This document shows, piece by piece, positions 7,335 to 14,723 of a DNA stretch of 17,540 nucleotides (position 1 is its first letter; every line of letters begins with the position of its first letter). Location of the stretch: NCBI GenBank assembly GCA_900546465.1, contig URCX01000021.1, positions 1-17,540 on the forward strand, given 5' to 3'. The position numbers and the translations under genes were made by a program. A model generated the notes under the pieces. It searched no databases, was not told the origin of the DNA, and saw nothing but the letters and a program-made list of their open reading frames with translations. The stretch is from an uncultured Bacteroidota bacterium (GTDB lineage: Bacteria > Bacteroidota > Bacteroidia > Bacteroidales > P3).

Positions 7335-7955
7335 CTACTTTATGTCCAAAAGTTCGACATCGAATACCAAAGTGCTGCCTGCGGGTATCGAACCGACTGC
7401 TTGGTCGCCGTATGCAAGCTCCGATGGTATGAAGAAGCGGTATTTGCTTCCTATACTCATGAGTTGAAGGCCTTCCGTCCAACCCGCAATGACCTGATTC
7501 AAAGGAAAGGAGATAGGTTCGCCTCTTTGTACGGAGGAATCGAAAACCTGTCCGTTCAAAAGTGTACCATGATAGTGTACGTGAACGGTATCGGTAGCCT
7601 TAGGCTTCTTTCCTTCTGCTCCTTGGAGGACTTGATATTGCAAACCACTCGGTGTTTCAAATACTCCGGGATTATTACGGTTTTGTGCAAGGAAAGCACT
7701 TCCTTCTTTCTTTGCCCCTTTTGCCTGTTCTGCCATGGCAGCTTGTTTCTTGGCGTTTACCTCTTGTTGCCAACGCATCATGACTTCGTTTTTCTCGTTT
7801 TCGCTCAAAAGGTTCTCGCTTTTGCCGGAGGCAGCAGCCTTTATGGCTTCCAACATAATGTTTACGTCAATGTCGTAGCCCTCTTTCAAAAGGGAGGAGC
7901 CTATGTCCTCCCCTATTATGTAGCTTACCTTTTCTTTGTCGTTTGTAAGTTTCAT
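7335..7955 (-). CDS. fklB: FKBP-type peptidyl-prolyl isomerase, FklB-like
   Basis: The product is 206 residues, about the length of E. coli FklB. It catalyses cis-trans isomerisation of peptide bonds before proline. Residues 1-95 form the helical dimerisation region typical of the Mip/FkpA/FklB group (EKVSYIIGEDIGSSLL, then a charged helix). Residues 97-206 are the FKBP domain: VHYHGTLLNGQVFDSS (127-141) with Y128, F138 and D139, VIAGW (155-159), AYGDQAVGSIPAGSTL (181-196) with Y182, and a final FDVELLDIK. Active-site positions are kept, so activity is expected. There is no signal peptide, so the protein is probably cytoplasmic, unlike FkpA. It starts 22 bases after the dpp7 stop and precedes the PPTase gene by 18 bases. 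Confidence 0.92.
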   Translation of the reverse strand: MKLTNDKEKVSYIIGEDIGSSLLKEGYDIDVNIMLEAIKAAASGKSENLLSENEKNEVMMRWQQEVNAKKQAAMAEQAKGAKKEGSAFLAQNRNNPGVFETPSGLQYQVLQGAEGKKPKATDTVHVHYHGTLLNGQVFDSSVQRGEPISFPLNQVIAGWTEGLQLMSIGSKYRFFIPSELAYGDQAVGSIPAGSTLVFDVELLDIK

Positions 7956-7977
7956 TTGTTTTTTGTGTTTCAGTTAT

Positions 7978-10152
7978 TTATTTTACTATCTTCAATTCGT
8001 CTATAAGGTTTTTAGCTCCTGCATACTTGTCAATCACAAAGAGGACGTAGCGTACGTCAACATTGATTGTTCTTTGCAGTTCCGGTTCAAAGGCTATGTC
8101 GCCGCTCATTGCCTCCCAATTACCGTCAAATGCAAGTCCTATCAAATGTCCGTCGGCATTAAGAATAGGGCTTCCGGAATTTCCGCCTGTGATGTCGTTG
8201 TTGGATAAGAAACAGGTGATAAGTCTGCCTTCATTGTCGGCATATTGACCATAATCTTTGGCATTATAGAGTTCTTTGAGTTTCTTCGGTACTGTAAACT
8301 CGGCATTTGAAGGGTCTTCCTTTTCCATCAAGCCGTCTATCGTGGTTACAAAATCATAGTGAACTGCATCTGCAGGATAGTAATCAAGAACTTGTCCGTA
8401 TGTCATTCTCATTGTGAAGTTGGCATCAGGATAACGTACCAAATTTGCGTCCATTGCCCGTAAGGCTTCGATAAACAGAGGACGCAAACGTTGCAACTCG
8501 TGCTCTGCCTGACTCATTTTTTCATCAGTACCTTGCAACATGATGTATGTTAACATACCTACTTGTGCTATAAGGTCTTTTTGCAACTTCTTTGCAGTCG
8601 GATTAGCAATAAATTTGGCGAATGCTTTCTCGTTTGCGAAGACAGATTTTTTGAAAGCGTCTTCTACCAACTTATCGATATCGCCCTTGTATTTCTTATC
8701 AAAAAGCTCATTAAGTGCAAACAAACGTTCGGAAGCCGGAATGGAGTAAAGCAAATTACAAAGAGCCCTGAACATTTCCTTCTCCGTAGCAGGGTCGGTC
8801 GCAGCAAAGGTTCCTTCCATTTCAGCCGCAAGACCTGCTTTCAGTTGTTCCGCAATGGCTTTGTCTTTCATTTGTTCGTCAACCACCTGCAAGGTCATGT
8901 AAATTCTGAAAGCACTCAATGCGGTTTTGCAAGTCATCAATCCGAGGTTACCATACCAAGAATACTTGGTCAACGGTTCGTCTGCAATAATCTTGAAGTT
9001 CTTTTCCAAATCGGACAACAGGCTTCCGTATCGGTTTATTCTGTCGCCGTCCGCCTTTATCCATTCTGCCAAACGCTCCTCGATAGCTTTCTTCTTGCCA
9101 TACACGTCAAGACGTTTCAATCCTCTCAATTCGCCTTTCTTGTTCTTCCAAAGGTTCATGTAACTTGCATAATCGCCCGCATATTTCAACATTACCGCAT
9201 TATCCTTGTCCATCATGCTCTTCATCACGGGCAAAAGGGCATCGCCTGCGGCTATTACGGCAGGGTCGCTTACCTCTATTGTGTTCTTGACCTCGTAGGA
9301 AGTCATATATCTCTCAGTGGAACCCGGATAACCCCATATCATTGTAAAGTCGTTTTTCTCTACGCCTTTAAGACTTATAGGGAGATAATGTTTAGGCTTG
9401 TAAGGTACGTTATCCTTTGAATATTCGGCAGGAGTATTGTCCTTTGAAGCATATACTCTGAATATGGAGAAGTCGCCTGTATGACGAGGCCACATCCAGT
9501 TGTCCGTATCTCCGCCGTACTTGCCTATTGCTGACGGAGGAGCGCCGACCAAACGAACATCATGGAAAACTTCATAAACAAACATGTAGTATTCCAAGCC
9601 CTCAAAGAAAGGCTTAATCTCCACTTTATACCTTCCGTTCTCGCTGTTGTTCTTCTCCAATTCGGTAATACGCTTTTGGATTTCATCCTCGTACTTCGAC
9701 TTGTCCGCTTCATTGATATGGTTTTGCAAAATGTCCTTTGTTACATCTTCCATTCTGACAAGGAAAGAAACATATAAGTCCGGAATAGGAATTTCCTCCT
9801 CCATGCTGTAAGCCCAAAAGCCATTGGTCAAATAATCGTGTTCAACGGTAGAAGCACTCGCTATTGCATTGTAACCGCAGTGGTGATTGGTAAACATCAA
9901 ACCCTTCTCGGAAACAATTTCTCCCGTACAGAAGTTTCCCATTTGAACAATAGCATCTTTCAAAGACGAATTGTTGAAACTGTACAACTCCTCCGCCGTA
10001 AGCCTTAGGCCTTTCTTCTGCATATCCGCATAATTCAGTTGCTTAAAAAACATAGGCAACCACATTCCTTCGTCCGGTTTCGGCACCGGTTTGGCAAAGA
10101 CAGCCGAGAAAGCCAGCATCAATGCCATCAAACTGAAAATGTTTTTCTTCAT
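7978..10152 (-). CDS. dpp7: Dipeptidyl-peptidase 7, S46 family serine peptidase
   Basis: The product is 724 residues with a signal peptide (MKKNIFSLMALMLAFSAVFA, then KPVP). S46 enzymes release dipeptides from peptide N-termini in the periplasm and feed amino-acid fermentation in asaccharolytic Bacteroidales. The catalytic triad is visible: H91 in TNHHCGY, D227 in HTGDFS and S659 in GGNSGSP. The residue 18 positions after the serine sets the S1 pocket in this family, with glycine in DPP7 (hydrophobic preference) and arginine in DPP11 (Asp/Glu preference). Here it is G677 in AFDGNWEAMSGD, so I call DPP7. The leader before the ATG is A-rich. It lies 91 bases after the M16 gene, with no clear -33/-7 promoter between them. 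Confidence 0.93.
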   Translation of the reverse strand: MKKNIFSLMALMLAFSAVFAKPVPKPDEGMWLPMFFKQLNYADMQKKGLRLTAEELYSFNNSSLKDAIVQMGNFCTGEIVSEKGLMFTNHHCGYNAIASASTVEHDYLTNGFWAYSMEEEIPIPDLYVSFLVRMEDVTKDILQNHINEADKSKYEDEIQKRITELEKNNSENGRYKVEIKPFFEGLEYYMFVYEVFHDVRLVGAPPSAIGKYGGDTDNWMWPRHTGDFSIFRVYASKDNTPAEYSKDNVPYKPKHYLPISLKGVEKNDFTMIWGYPGSTERYMTSYEVKNTIEVSDPAVIAAGDALLPVMKSMMDKDNAVMLKYAGDYASYMNLWKNKKGELRGLKRLDVYGKKKAIEERLAEWIKADGDRINRYGSLLSDLEKNFKIIADEPLTKYSWYGNLGLMTCKTALSAFRIYMTLQVVDEQMKDKAIAEQLKAGLAAEMEGTFAATDPATEKEMFRALCNLLYSIPASERLFALNELFDKKYKGDIDKLVEDAFKKSVFANEKAFAKFIANPTAKKLQKDLIAQVGMLTYIMLQGTDEKMSQAEHELQRLRPLFIEALRAMDANLVRYPDANFTMRMTYGQVLDYYPADAVHYDFVTTIDGLMEKEDPSNAEFTVPKKLKELYNAKDYGQYADNEGRLITCFLSNNDITGGNSGSPILNADGHLIGLAFDGNWEAMSGDIAFEPELQRTINVDVRYVLFVIDKYAGAKNLIDELKIVK

Positions 10153-10243
10153 TGCTTTGTTATTGTTTTATTTGTTATATAATTGTTTTCTCATTTCTTC
10201 GTTTCGCTGCCTCCGATAAGCCATTCCGATTATTCATACAGCC

Positions 10244-11482
10244 CTATAAATATTGTATTACCGACAACTTATCGGGTGAAAAGACCTCTTGAGCCACGTC
10301 TTGAACCTCCGAAGGTGTCAGTTGTTCAAGCTGCTCGCATATTTCCTGCAAACTGTTTATCTTTCCGAAGTTCAAAAGACTTTTTCCCATGGCCAACATC
10401 TCGCTTTGGTTCTGATCGGCATTTACAATCAACTGTCCTATCAACTGATGTTTGAATTTGGAAAGGCTTACGGGATTTATCGCCTTTTGAGCAAGATTAT
10501 CCAACTCATGTTTGATAAGTTGCAAGGTTTTATCGGCATGCTTCTTATCCGTGGAGGCATAAACGGCAAACACTCCGCTGTCATAATACGCCGTATAGGA
10601 GGACTCTATTGAATAAGTAAAGCCGTACTTCTCCCTGATGTGCATATTAAGATAAGAGTTCATCGCTCCGCTGCCGAGAATGTTGTTCAACAGAGAGAAA
10701 GCCACCTTCTTGGGATTTCGATAGGAGAATGCCCTGTTCCCTATTACTATATGCGACTGATAAGTGTCTCTTTGCTCGACCACCGTCTTGGCTTCATATT
10801 TGCGAGGAGCTTTTCTGCTCATATTTCCTGTTGTTTTGCATTCCGCCCCAAGGTGTTTTTCGCAAAGAGAGAACCATTTGTCGGCGGGCATAGAGCTTAT
10901 TGTCGAAACAACCATCTTATCCGTCGTATAATTCCAACTGAAAAAATCCTTCAACTGCTCACATGACAAAGACATTACCCTCCTTGGTGTTCCCAAAATC
11001 AAACGTCCCAAACCGTGATTGCCGAAAATAAGATGTTCAAAGTCGTCAAAAATCTGCTCCGAAGGGGTGTCCAAATACGAATTTATCTCGTCAAGCACCA
11101 CAACCTTCTCTTTCTCGACCGGCTGTTGAGGAAAATCGGAATGAAACATTATATCCGCAAGCAGTTCCAAAAATCTCTCCTGATATTGTTGCAGATAAAG
11201 AGCATAAACGCAGGTTTCCTCCTTTGTTGTGAAAGCATTCAACTCCCCTCCCACTCCATCGATGCAGGAAAGTATCTGAAATGCCTTTCGTTTCTCCGTT
11301 CCCTTGAAAAGACAATGCTCTATGAAGTGAGCCGTTCCGTTTTCCGAACTTTTCTCGTCCCGCGAACCCATGTCTATCGTCAGTCCGCAATGGGATACGT
11401 CCGAAGTCGTAAACCTGTGAACGAGCCTTATGCCGTTTGAAAGGGTATGGAAAGAGTAAGGATACTCCTTTGTTTTTACCAT
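10244..11482 (-). CDS. M16-family zinc peptidase (processing-peptidase-like)
   Basis: The product is 412 residues, the size of a single M16B unit with two half-domains. The inverted zinc motif HxxEH is HFIEH (52-56), with H52, H56 and catalytic E55. The third ligand is E132 in LDEINSYLDTPSE, 76 residues after H56 as is usual. NGTAHFIEHCLFKGT and GGELNAFTTKEETCVYA are typical of mitochondrial-processing-peptidase-like bacterial M16 proteins. The second half carries the substrate-binding region (REKYGFTYSIESSYTAYYDSGVFAVY, positions about 308-333), here with no zinc site. There is no signal peptide, so it is probably cytoplasmic. The substrate is unknown. The start lies 13 bases after the stop of the SPOR gene, in the same operon. 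Confidence 0.92.
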   Translation of the reverse strand: MVKTKEYPYSFHTLSNGIRLVHRFTTSDVSHCGLTIDMGSRDEKSSENGTAHFIEHCLFKGTEKRKAFQILSCIDGVGGELNAFTTKEETCVYALYLQQYQERFLELLADIMFHSDFPQQPVEKEKVVVLDEINSYLDTPSEQIFDDFEHLIFGNHGLGRLILGTPRRVMSLSCEQLKDFFSWNYTTDKMVVSTISSMPADKWFSLCEKHLGAECKTTGNMSRKAPRKYEAKTVVEQRDTYQSHIVIGNRAFSYRNPKKVAFSLLNNILGSGAMNSYLNMHIREKYGFTYSIESSYTAYYDSGVFAVYASTDKKHADKTLQLIKHELDNLAQKAINPVSLSKFKHQLIGQLIVNADQNQSEMLAMGKSLLNFGKINSLQEICEQLEQLTPSEVQDVAQEVFSPDKLSVIQYL

Positions 11483-11495
11483 CTGAACTTTAGGG

Positions 11496-13016
11496 CTATC
11501 GGCTTATGACATAGTACTCTCCACCAAGTCTTTCAATCATCTTGGCCATCAGGTCGTTCGCCTCTTTCAAGGTTCTGCGGGAACCGTAGCTCACATAGAA
11601 AATAGGCGAACCGCTCTTCACCTTGCTCAATACGTAACTGTCGTAACCCAAACTCTTAGCCTTTCGAGCCAAACGCTCCGCATTCTTCTTGTCCGAGAAA
11701 GAACCGCCGATGACATCAAAACCCATACGGGAATAGTTCTGAACCACCACAGGGGAATTATTATCCACGCTCTCCGTTGCCGGTTTCGTTTGAACTGCTT
11801 CCGGCTTTTCTTTTTTCTTTTCGGTCTTTGCTTTCGCTACCTTCTTGACAGGCTGCGGCTTCTTCACCTCCGGCACAGGCTCTTCAAGCGGTTCCGTTTC
11901 CTCCGCAATGCTTTCCGTAAAACTTTCCTCCACAAGCTCTGTCGGTGTCTGCACCACAACAACGGCATCAGGTTTCTGCTGCGACTTAGGACTTATATAA
12001 TAGCTCAACCTCTCCGTTAAAGGCTTCAAGAAAGGCTTATCCGGCAAAAGGTTGAAGTAAAAGCCTGCAACGAAACCTCCGCAACAAAGCAAAAGGAAGA
12101 GCAATATGCAAAGTATGACAAGCATTATTCTTTTACGACGCTTCTTTGCTTTCTTCTTACGTTTCTTCTCCGCTTTCTCTCGGTGTTTCCTTTCCTTTTC
12201 TTCCTCCTCACGAAGTCTTTCCTCTTCCTGACGACGTCTTTCCTGCTCTATCGCTGCCCGGGCTTCGGCTTTCTCTTGTTCCGAAGCAGGGATTATATCC
12301 TCTATCTTTACGTCTTTCTCTATAGGTTTCAACTCTGCCTCCTGCTCCGGAAGCTCATCGACTGCCAAAGTCTCCTTCACCTCACTCTCCGCAACAGTAT
12401 TCTCCAATTCCGCTGCCACAACAGCCTCCCTATGCGAAACACTCTCCTGCGGCAATTCCCTTTGCTGCATTTCTTCCGCCCTCTGCACGGGAGCTTCCTC
12501 CACAACAGGCTGTTCCACAGGCTCTGCCGCCGGTTCCTTCACCTCTTCAACGCCTTCCGGCTCAGGCTCCTTGGTGCGAACAGGCGTAAGAAATTCATCG
12601 GCATCGAAAGTCTTGACGTTTTTCAGCGTTGTAAAAGCAAAGGCATCGTCCAACAAATTCAACTTACCTGCTTCAAATGTAAGATTTCCCGCAAAGTCTC
12701 TGCCCAATTCTCCTAATTCTCCAATCTTGCACTTAGCCCCTTTCTCCAACTTCTCTTTCAAAGAATCGGTATATTGCTTTATCCAAACCAAAGCCGTCTG
12801 TTCGGAAATAAACTCCTTTTCCGCCATACTCTTCACGAAAGAATAATCATTCGCTTCCTCCGCTTGGAAAGTCAACTTCCTGCACGGAGGTTCTATAGTA
12901 CCCGTCAAAGGCGATATTTCCGCCGCATGATGTTGCACATAAAAAGTTCCCAAACCCGGAAGTTCGGCTTTATCATGACTATGCAAATATTCGAATAAAT
13001 CGGCTGCTACATTCAT
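11496..13016 (-). CDS. HU-CCDC81-like and SPOR-domain transmembrane protein
   Basis: The product is 506 residues with an unusual order. Residues 1-52 and about 57-118 resemble the paired bacterial HU-CCDC81 domains: LFEYLHSHDKAELPGLGTF, then a second unit ending GELGELGRDFAGNLTFEAG. Residues 145-250 are Glu/Pro/Val-rich and probably unstructured, 250-296 is a charged helix ending in a dense Lys/Arg block, and 297-321 is one membrane span. Residues 322-430 are a Pro/Lys/Glu linker. Residues 432-504 are a SPOR domain (FDVIGGSFSDKKNAERLARK to the end), which in known cases binds denuded septal peptidoglycan. The positive block before the span predicts a cytoplasmic N-terminus and a periplasmic SPOR domain. 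HU-like folds suggest nucleic-acid binding, but that is inference. It sits between kdsB and the M16 gene. Confidence 0.85.
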   Translation of the reverse strand: MNVAADLFEYLHSHDKAELPGLGTFYVQHHAAEISPLTGTIEPPCRKLTFQAEEANDYSFVKSMAEKEFISEQTALVWIKQYTDSLKEKLEKGAKCKIGELGELGRDFAGNLTFEAGKLNLLDDAFAFTTLKNVKTFDADEFLTPVRTKEPEPEGVEEVKEPAAEPVEQPVVEEAPVQRAEEMQQRELPQESVSHREAVVAAELENTVAESEVKETLAVDELPEQEAELKPIEKDVKIEDIIPASEQEKAEARAAIEQERRRQEEERLREEEEKERKHREKAEKKRKKKAKKRRKRIMLVILCILLFLLLCCGGFVAGFYFNLLPDKPFLKPLTERLSYYISPKSQQKPDAVVVVQTPTELVEESFTESIAEETEPLEEPVPEVKKPQPVKKVAKAKTEKKKEKPEAVQTKPATESVDNNSPVVVQNYSRMGFDVIGGSFSDKKNAERLARKAKSLGYDSYVLSKVKSGSPIFYVSYGSRRTLKEANDLMAKMIERLGGEYYVISR

Positions 13017-13032
13017 TATATATTCGTTTATA

Positions 13033-13779
13033 TTATTCCAACATTCTGTTTATTCTCTCCAAGTCTTCGGGCGTATCCACTCCGAAACTCTCGAAAGCCG
13101 TCGGCTTTATGAAGATACACAAACCCTTTTCCAACCAACGCAACTGTTCAAGGCTCTCTGCCTTTTCCAAAGTCGAAAGAGGAAGCCGTACAATCTCGTG
13201 CAATGTCTCACTTCTGTAAGCATAAAGACCTATATGCTTGTAATGACATGCGTGCTTCAAGTAATCTTCCCTCTCCACACCCCTCAAATACGGTATCACA
13301 CTACGGGAAAAATATATTGCCCTGTTCTCTGCGAACACGACTTTGACACAATCGGGGCTGAACAAATCTTCCGCACACTCTATCCTCTTTGCAAGAGTTG
13401 CAATCCGACAATCCCTATTCTCGAACAAAGACACAACATCCTCCAACTGCTCTTTCTTAATCAAAGGCTCATCTCCCTGCACATTGACCACCAAATCATA
13501 ATACTCCCCTGCCCTTTCCAAAGTCGCAAGCACCTCATCGCATCTCTGCGTCCCGCAAGAGCAATCCTTGGAAGTCATCATCACATCGCCGCCACACTCT
13601 CTCACCTTTCTCTCTATGCGTTCATCATCTGTGGCAACCACAACCCTGTCGAACAAAGCCGAAGCTGCAACAGCATCATAAACCCACATTATCATACACT
13701 TCCCTCTCAATTCCGCCAAAGGCTTTGCCGGAAATCTGCTGCTGGCATAACGTGCCGGTATAACCGCAAGTCTTCTCAT
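13033..13779 (-). CDS. kdsB: CMP-Kdo synthetase (3-deoxy-manno-octulosonate cytidylyltransferase)
   Basis: The product is 248 residues, the standard KdsB length. It makes CMP-Kdo from CTP and Kdo for lipopolysaccharide inner core. IPARYASSRFPAKPL (7-21) is the nucleotide-binding start, VVNVQGDEPLI (97-107) carries the Mg-binding aspartate, and the protein ends with FGVDTPEDLERI (232-243). KVVFAENRAIYFSRSVIP is the usual central block. Oddities are CGTQR (75-79), where most KdsB proteins have SGT followed by D or E and R, C28 where proline is common, and about ten cysteines in all. The start codon overlaps the kinase stop by four bases (ATGA), and the SPOR gene follows 16 bases after its stop. 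Confidence 0.93.
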   Translation of the reverse strand: MRRLAVIPARYASSRFPAKPLAELRGKCMIMWVYDAVAASALFDRVVVATDDERIERKVRECGGDVMMTSKDCSCGTQRCDEVLATLERAGEYYDLVVNVQGDEPLIKKEQLEDVVSLFENRDCRIATLAKRIECAEDLFSPDCVKVVFAENRAIYFSRSVIPYLRGVEREDYLKHACHYKHIGLYAYRSETLHEIVRLPLSTLEKAESLEQLRWLEKGLCIFIKPTAFESFGVDTPEDLERINRMLE

Positions 13780-14390
13780 TTGAACAAACCGTTAATTTCC
13801 GCTTCTATCATGGAGACAACCTTTCCGAAATCTTCCTTGCTGTCAACCACATCAAGCTCGTCTATATTCAGTATCAACTTATTTCCTTCGTAAGTATCAA
13901 TCCAGCTGTCATACCTTTCGTTCAAGGAGCTTATGTAATCCAATCTTATGCTGCTCTCATACTCACGCCCTCTTTTGGCAATCCTGCTCACCAAAGTAGG
14001 CACCGAAGCCTTCATATAAAGAAGCAAATCCGGCGGTTTGATAAAAGAGTTCATCAACTCGAACAAAGACAGATAAGTCTCATAATCCCGAGAGTTCATC
14101 AGCCCCATCGCATGCAGATTGGGGGCGAAAATATAAGCGTCCTCATACAAAGTACGGTCTTGAACCATGTTCTCGAAACTGTTTCGCGAGTCAATGACAT
14201 GCTTGAATCTCTTATGCAGGAAATAAATCTGCAAATTAAAAGACCAACGCCTCATATCCTCGTAGAAATTCGCAATATAGGGATTATCGTCCACCTGTTC
14301 GTAAATTGCTGTCCACTTGAAATGCTTAGCCAACAGCTCTGTAAGAGTTGTCTTTCCGCAACCAATGTTTCCTGCTATCGCAATATGCAT
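13776..14390 (-). CDS. Deoxynucleoside kinase (dNK family)
   Basis: The product is 204 residues. The family phosphorylates deoxyadenosine, deoxyguanosine or deoxycytidine for nucleotide salvage. The P-loop is GNIGCGKTT (7-15). The catalytic glutamate region is YEQVDDNPYIANFYED (30-45). QDRTLYEDAYIFA (77-89) holds the DR(S/T) motif that contacts the 5'-hydroxyl and base, and SRIAKRGREYE (135-145) is the arginine-rich LID that closes over phosphate. Which nucleoside is preferred cannot be told from sequence alone. It is the first gene of a four-gene minus-strand operon (kinase, kdsB, SPOR, M16) with a clear promoter at 14425-14455, and it overlaps kdsB by four bases. Confidence 0.92.
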   Translation of the reverse strand: MHIAIAGNIGCGKTTLTELLAKHFKWTAIYEQVDDNPYIANFYEDMRRWSFNLQIYFLHKRFKHVIDSRNSFENMVQDRTLYEDAYIFAPNLHAMGLMNSRDYETYLSLFELMNSFIKPPDLLLYMKASVPTLVSRIAKRGREYESSIRLDYISSLNERYDSWIDTYEGNKLILNIDELDVVDSKEDFGKVVSMIEAEINGLFK

Positions 14391-14424
14391 GATACTCTCG
14401 CTTGATTAGATTACAAACCAAGTG

Positions 14425-14455
14425 CAAAGATATGAAGAAAAACCGAAAGAACAAA
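14425..14455 (-). promoter_or_regulatory. Bacteroidota-type promoter of the kinase-kdsB-SPOR-M16 operon
   Basis: On the minus strand TTTG (14455 to 14452) is followed by 19 bases and then TATCTTTG (14432 to 14425), an exact match to -33/-7. The -7 box ends 35 bases before the ATG at 14390. The same two boxes with the same spacing precede the M6 gene. Confidence 0.75.
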
Positions 14456-14536
14456 TCACCAAGCTCTTTTTACCGCCTAAAAAACCACTCCCTTTCACAC
14501 CAAGCCCATATCACCTTCAAACCAAAGGCCGTTTTA

Positions 14537-14597
14537 GAAAATTAAAAGGGCGAAAGAAAAAATTCAAACGGCGTTTCCGTCGAGCGAAAGGGCGTTT
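14537..14597. repeat. GCGTTT-rich intergenic repeat related to the one upstream of prfA
   Basis: The segment at 14537-14578 aligns, with small gaps, to the reverse complement of 2114-2154. Shared blocks are gaaaat(t)aaaa, ggcgaaaga and caaacg-cgtt-cc. In addition the 11-mer AAAGGGCGTTT occurs at 14587-14597 and at 2158-2168. AAACGGCGTTT at 14566-14576 is an odd palindrome. Two copies in two promoter regions suggest a dispersed intergenic element. Confidence 0.5.
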
Positions 14598-14604
14598 GAG
14601 AAAA

Positions 14605-14649
14605 GGGGCTTGGGGCTTTGTTTTTGTTTTTCGCTTTTTCCGGGGTGGG
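14605..14649. other. G-tract cluster before the coiled-coil gene
   Basis: GGGG runs at 14605-14608, 14612-14615 and 14642-14645, with GGG at 14647-14649, occur on the plus strand just upstream of the -7 box. The middle loop is 26 bases, so a four-tract G-quadruplex is possible but not a strong one. Confidence 0.25.
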
Positions 14650-14667
14650 AAAAAGGCTAAAAAGACG

Positions 14668-14675
14668 TATCTTTG
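14668..14675 (+). promoter_or_regulatory. Putative -7 box for the coiled-coil gene cluster
   Basis: TATCTTTG is identical to the -7 boxes at 1777-1784 and 14425-14432 and ends 49 bases before the ATG at 14724. The expected -33 position (about 14645-14648) is G-rich (GTGG) and lacks TTTG, so activation may need another factor, or the element is weak. Confidence 0.5.
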
Positions 14676-14723
14676 CCGAGGATTTCGTTAGTGAACGGGG
14701 TTCGGAAAATTCATGGAATTGTT

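Larger units (their letters stand above)
14391..14723. other. Divergent intergenic region with repeat and G-tracts
   Basis: These 333 bases hold the kinase-operon promoter (14425-14455, minus), a GCGTTT-rich repeat (14537-14597), G-tracts (14605-14649) and the -7 box for the plus-strand cluster (14668-14675). A 14422-14691 open frame exists but starts inside the promoter and reads as low-complexity basic residues from the repeat, so I do not call it a gene. Confidence 0.7.

Noticed and set aside
7197..8006. 269-codon plus-strand frame across the PPTase and fklB genes
   Set aside because: Antisense shadow spanning two recognised genes.
8563..9420. 285-codon plus-strand frame inside dpp7
   Set aside because: Antisense shadow; the minus-strand frame has all S46 catalytic motifs.
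12183..12716. 177-codon plus-strand frame rich in Leu/Arg/Phe
   Set aside because: Antisense of the Glu/Lys-rich linker of the SPOR protein; its composition follows from that.
14422..14691. 89-codon plus-strand frame, very Lys/Arg-rich
   Set aside because: It starts with GTG inside the kinase promoter, runs through the GCGTTT repeat and the G-tracts, and its composition comes from the repeat.
14673..14723. Upstream TTG start for the coiled-coil gene
   Set aside because: The TTG is part of the TATCTTTG -7 box, and the signal peptide begins at the ATG at 14724.
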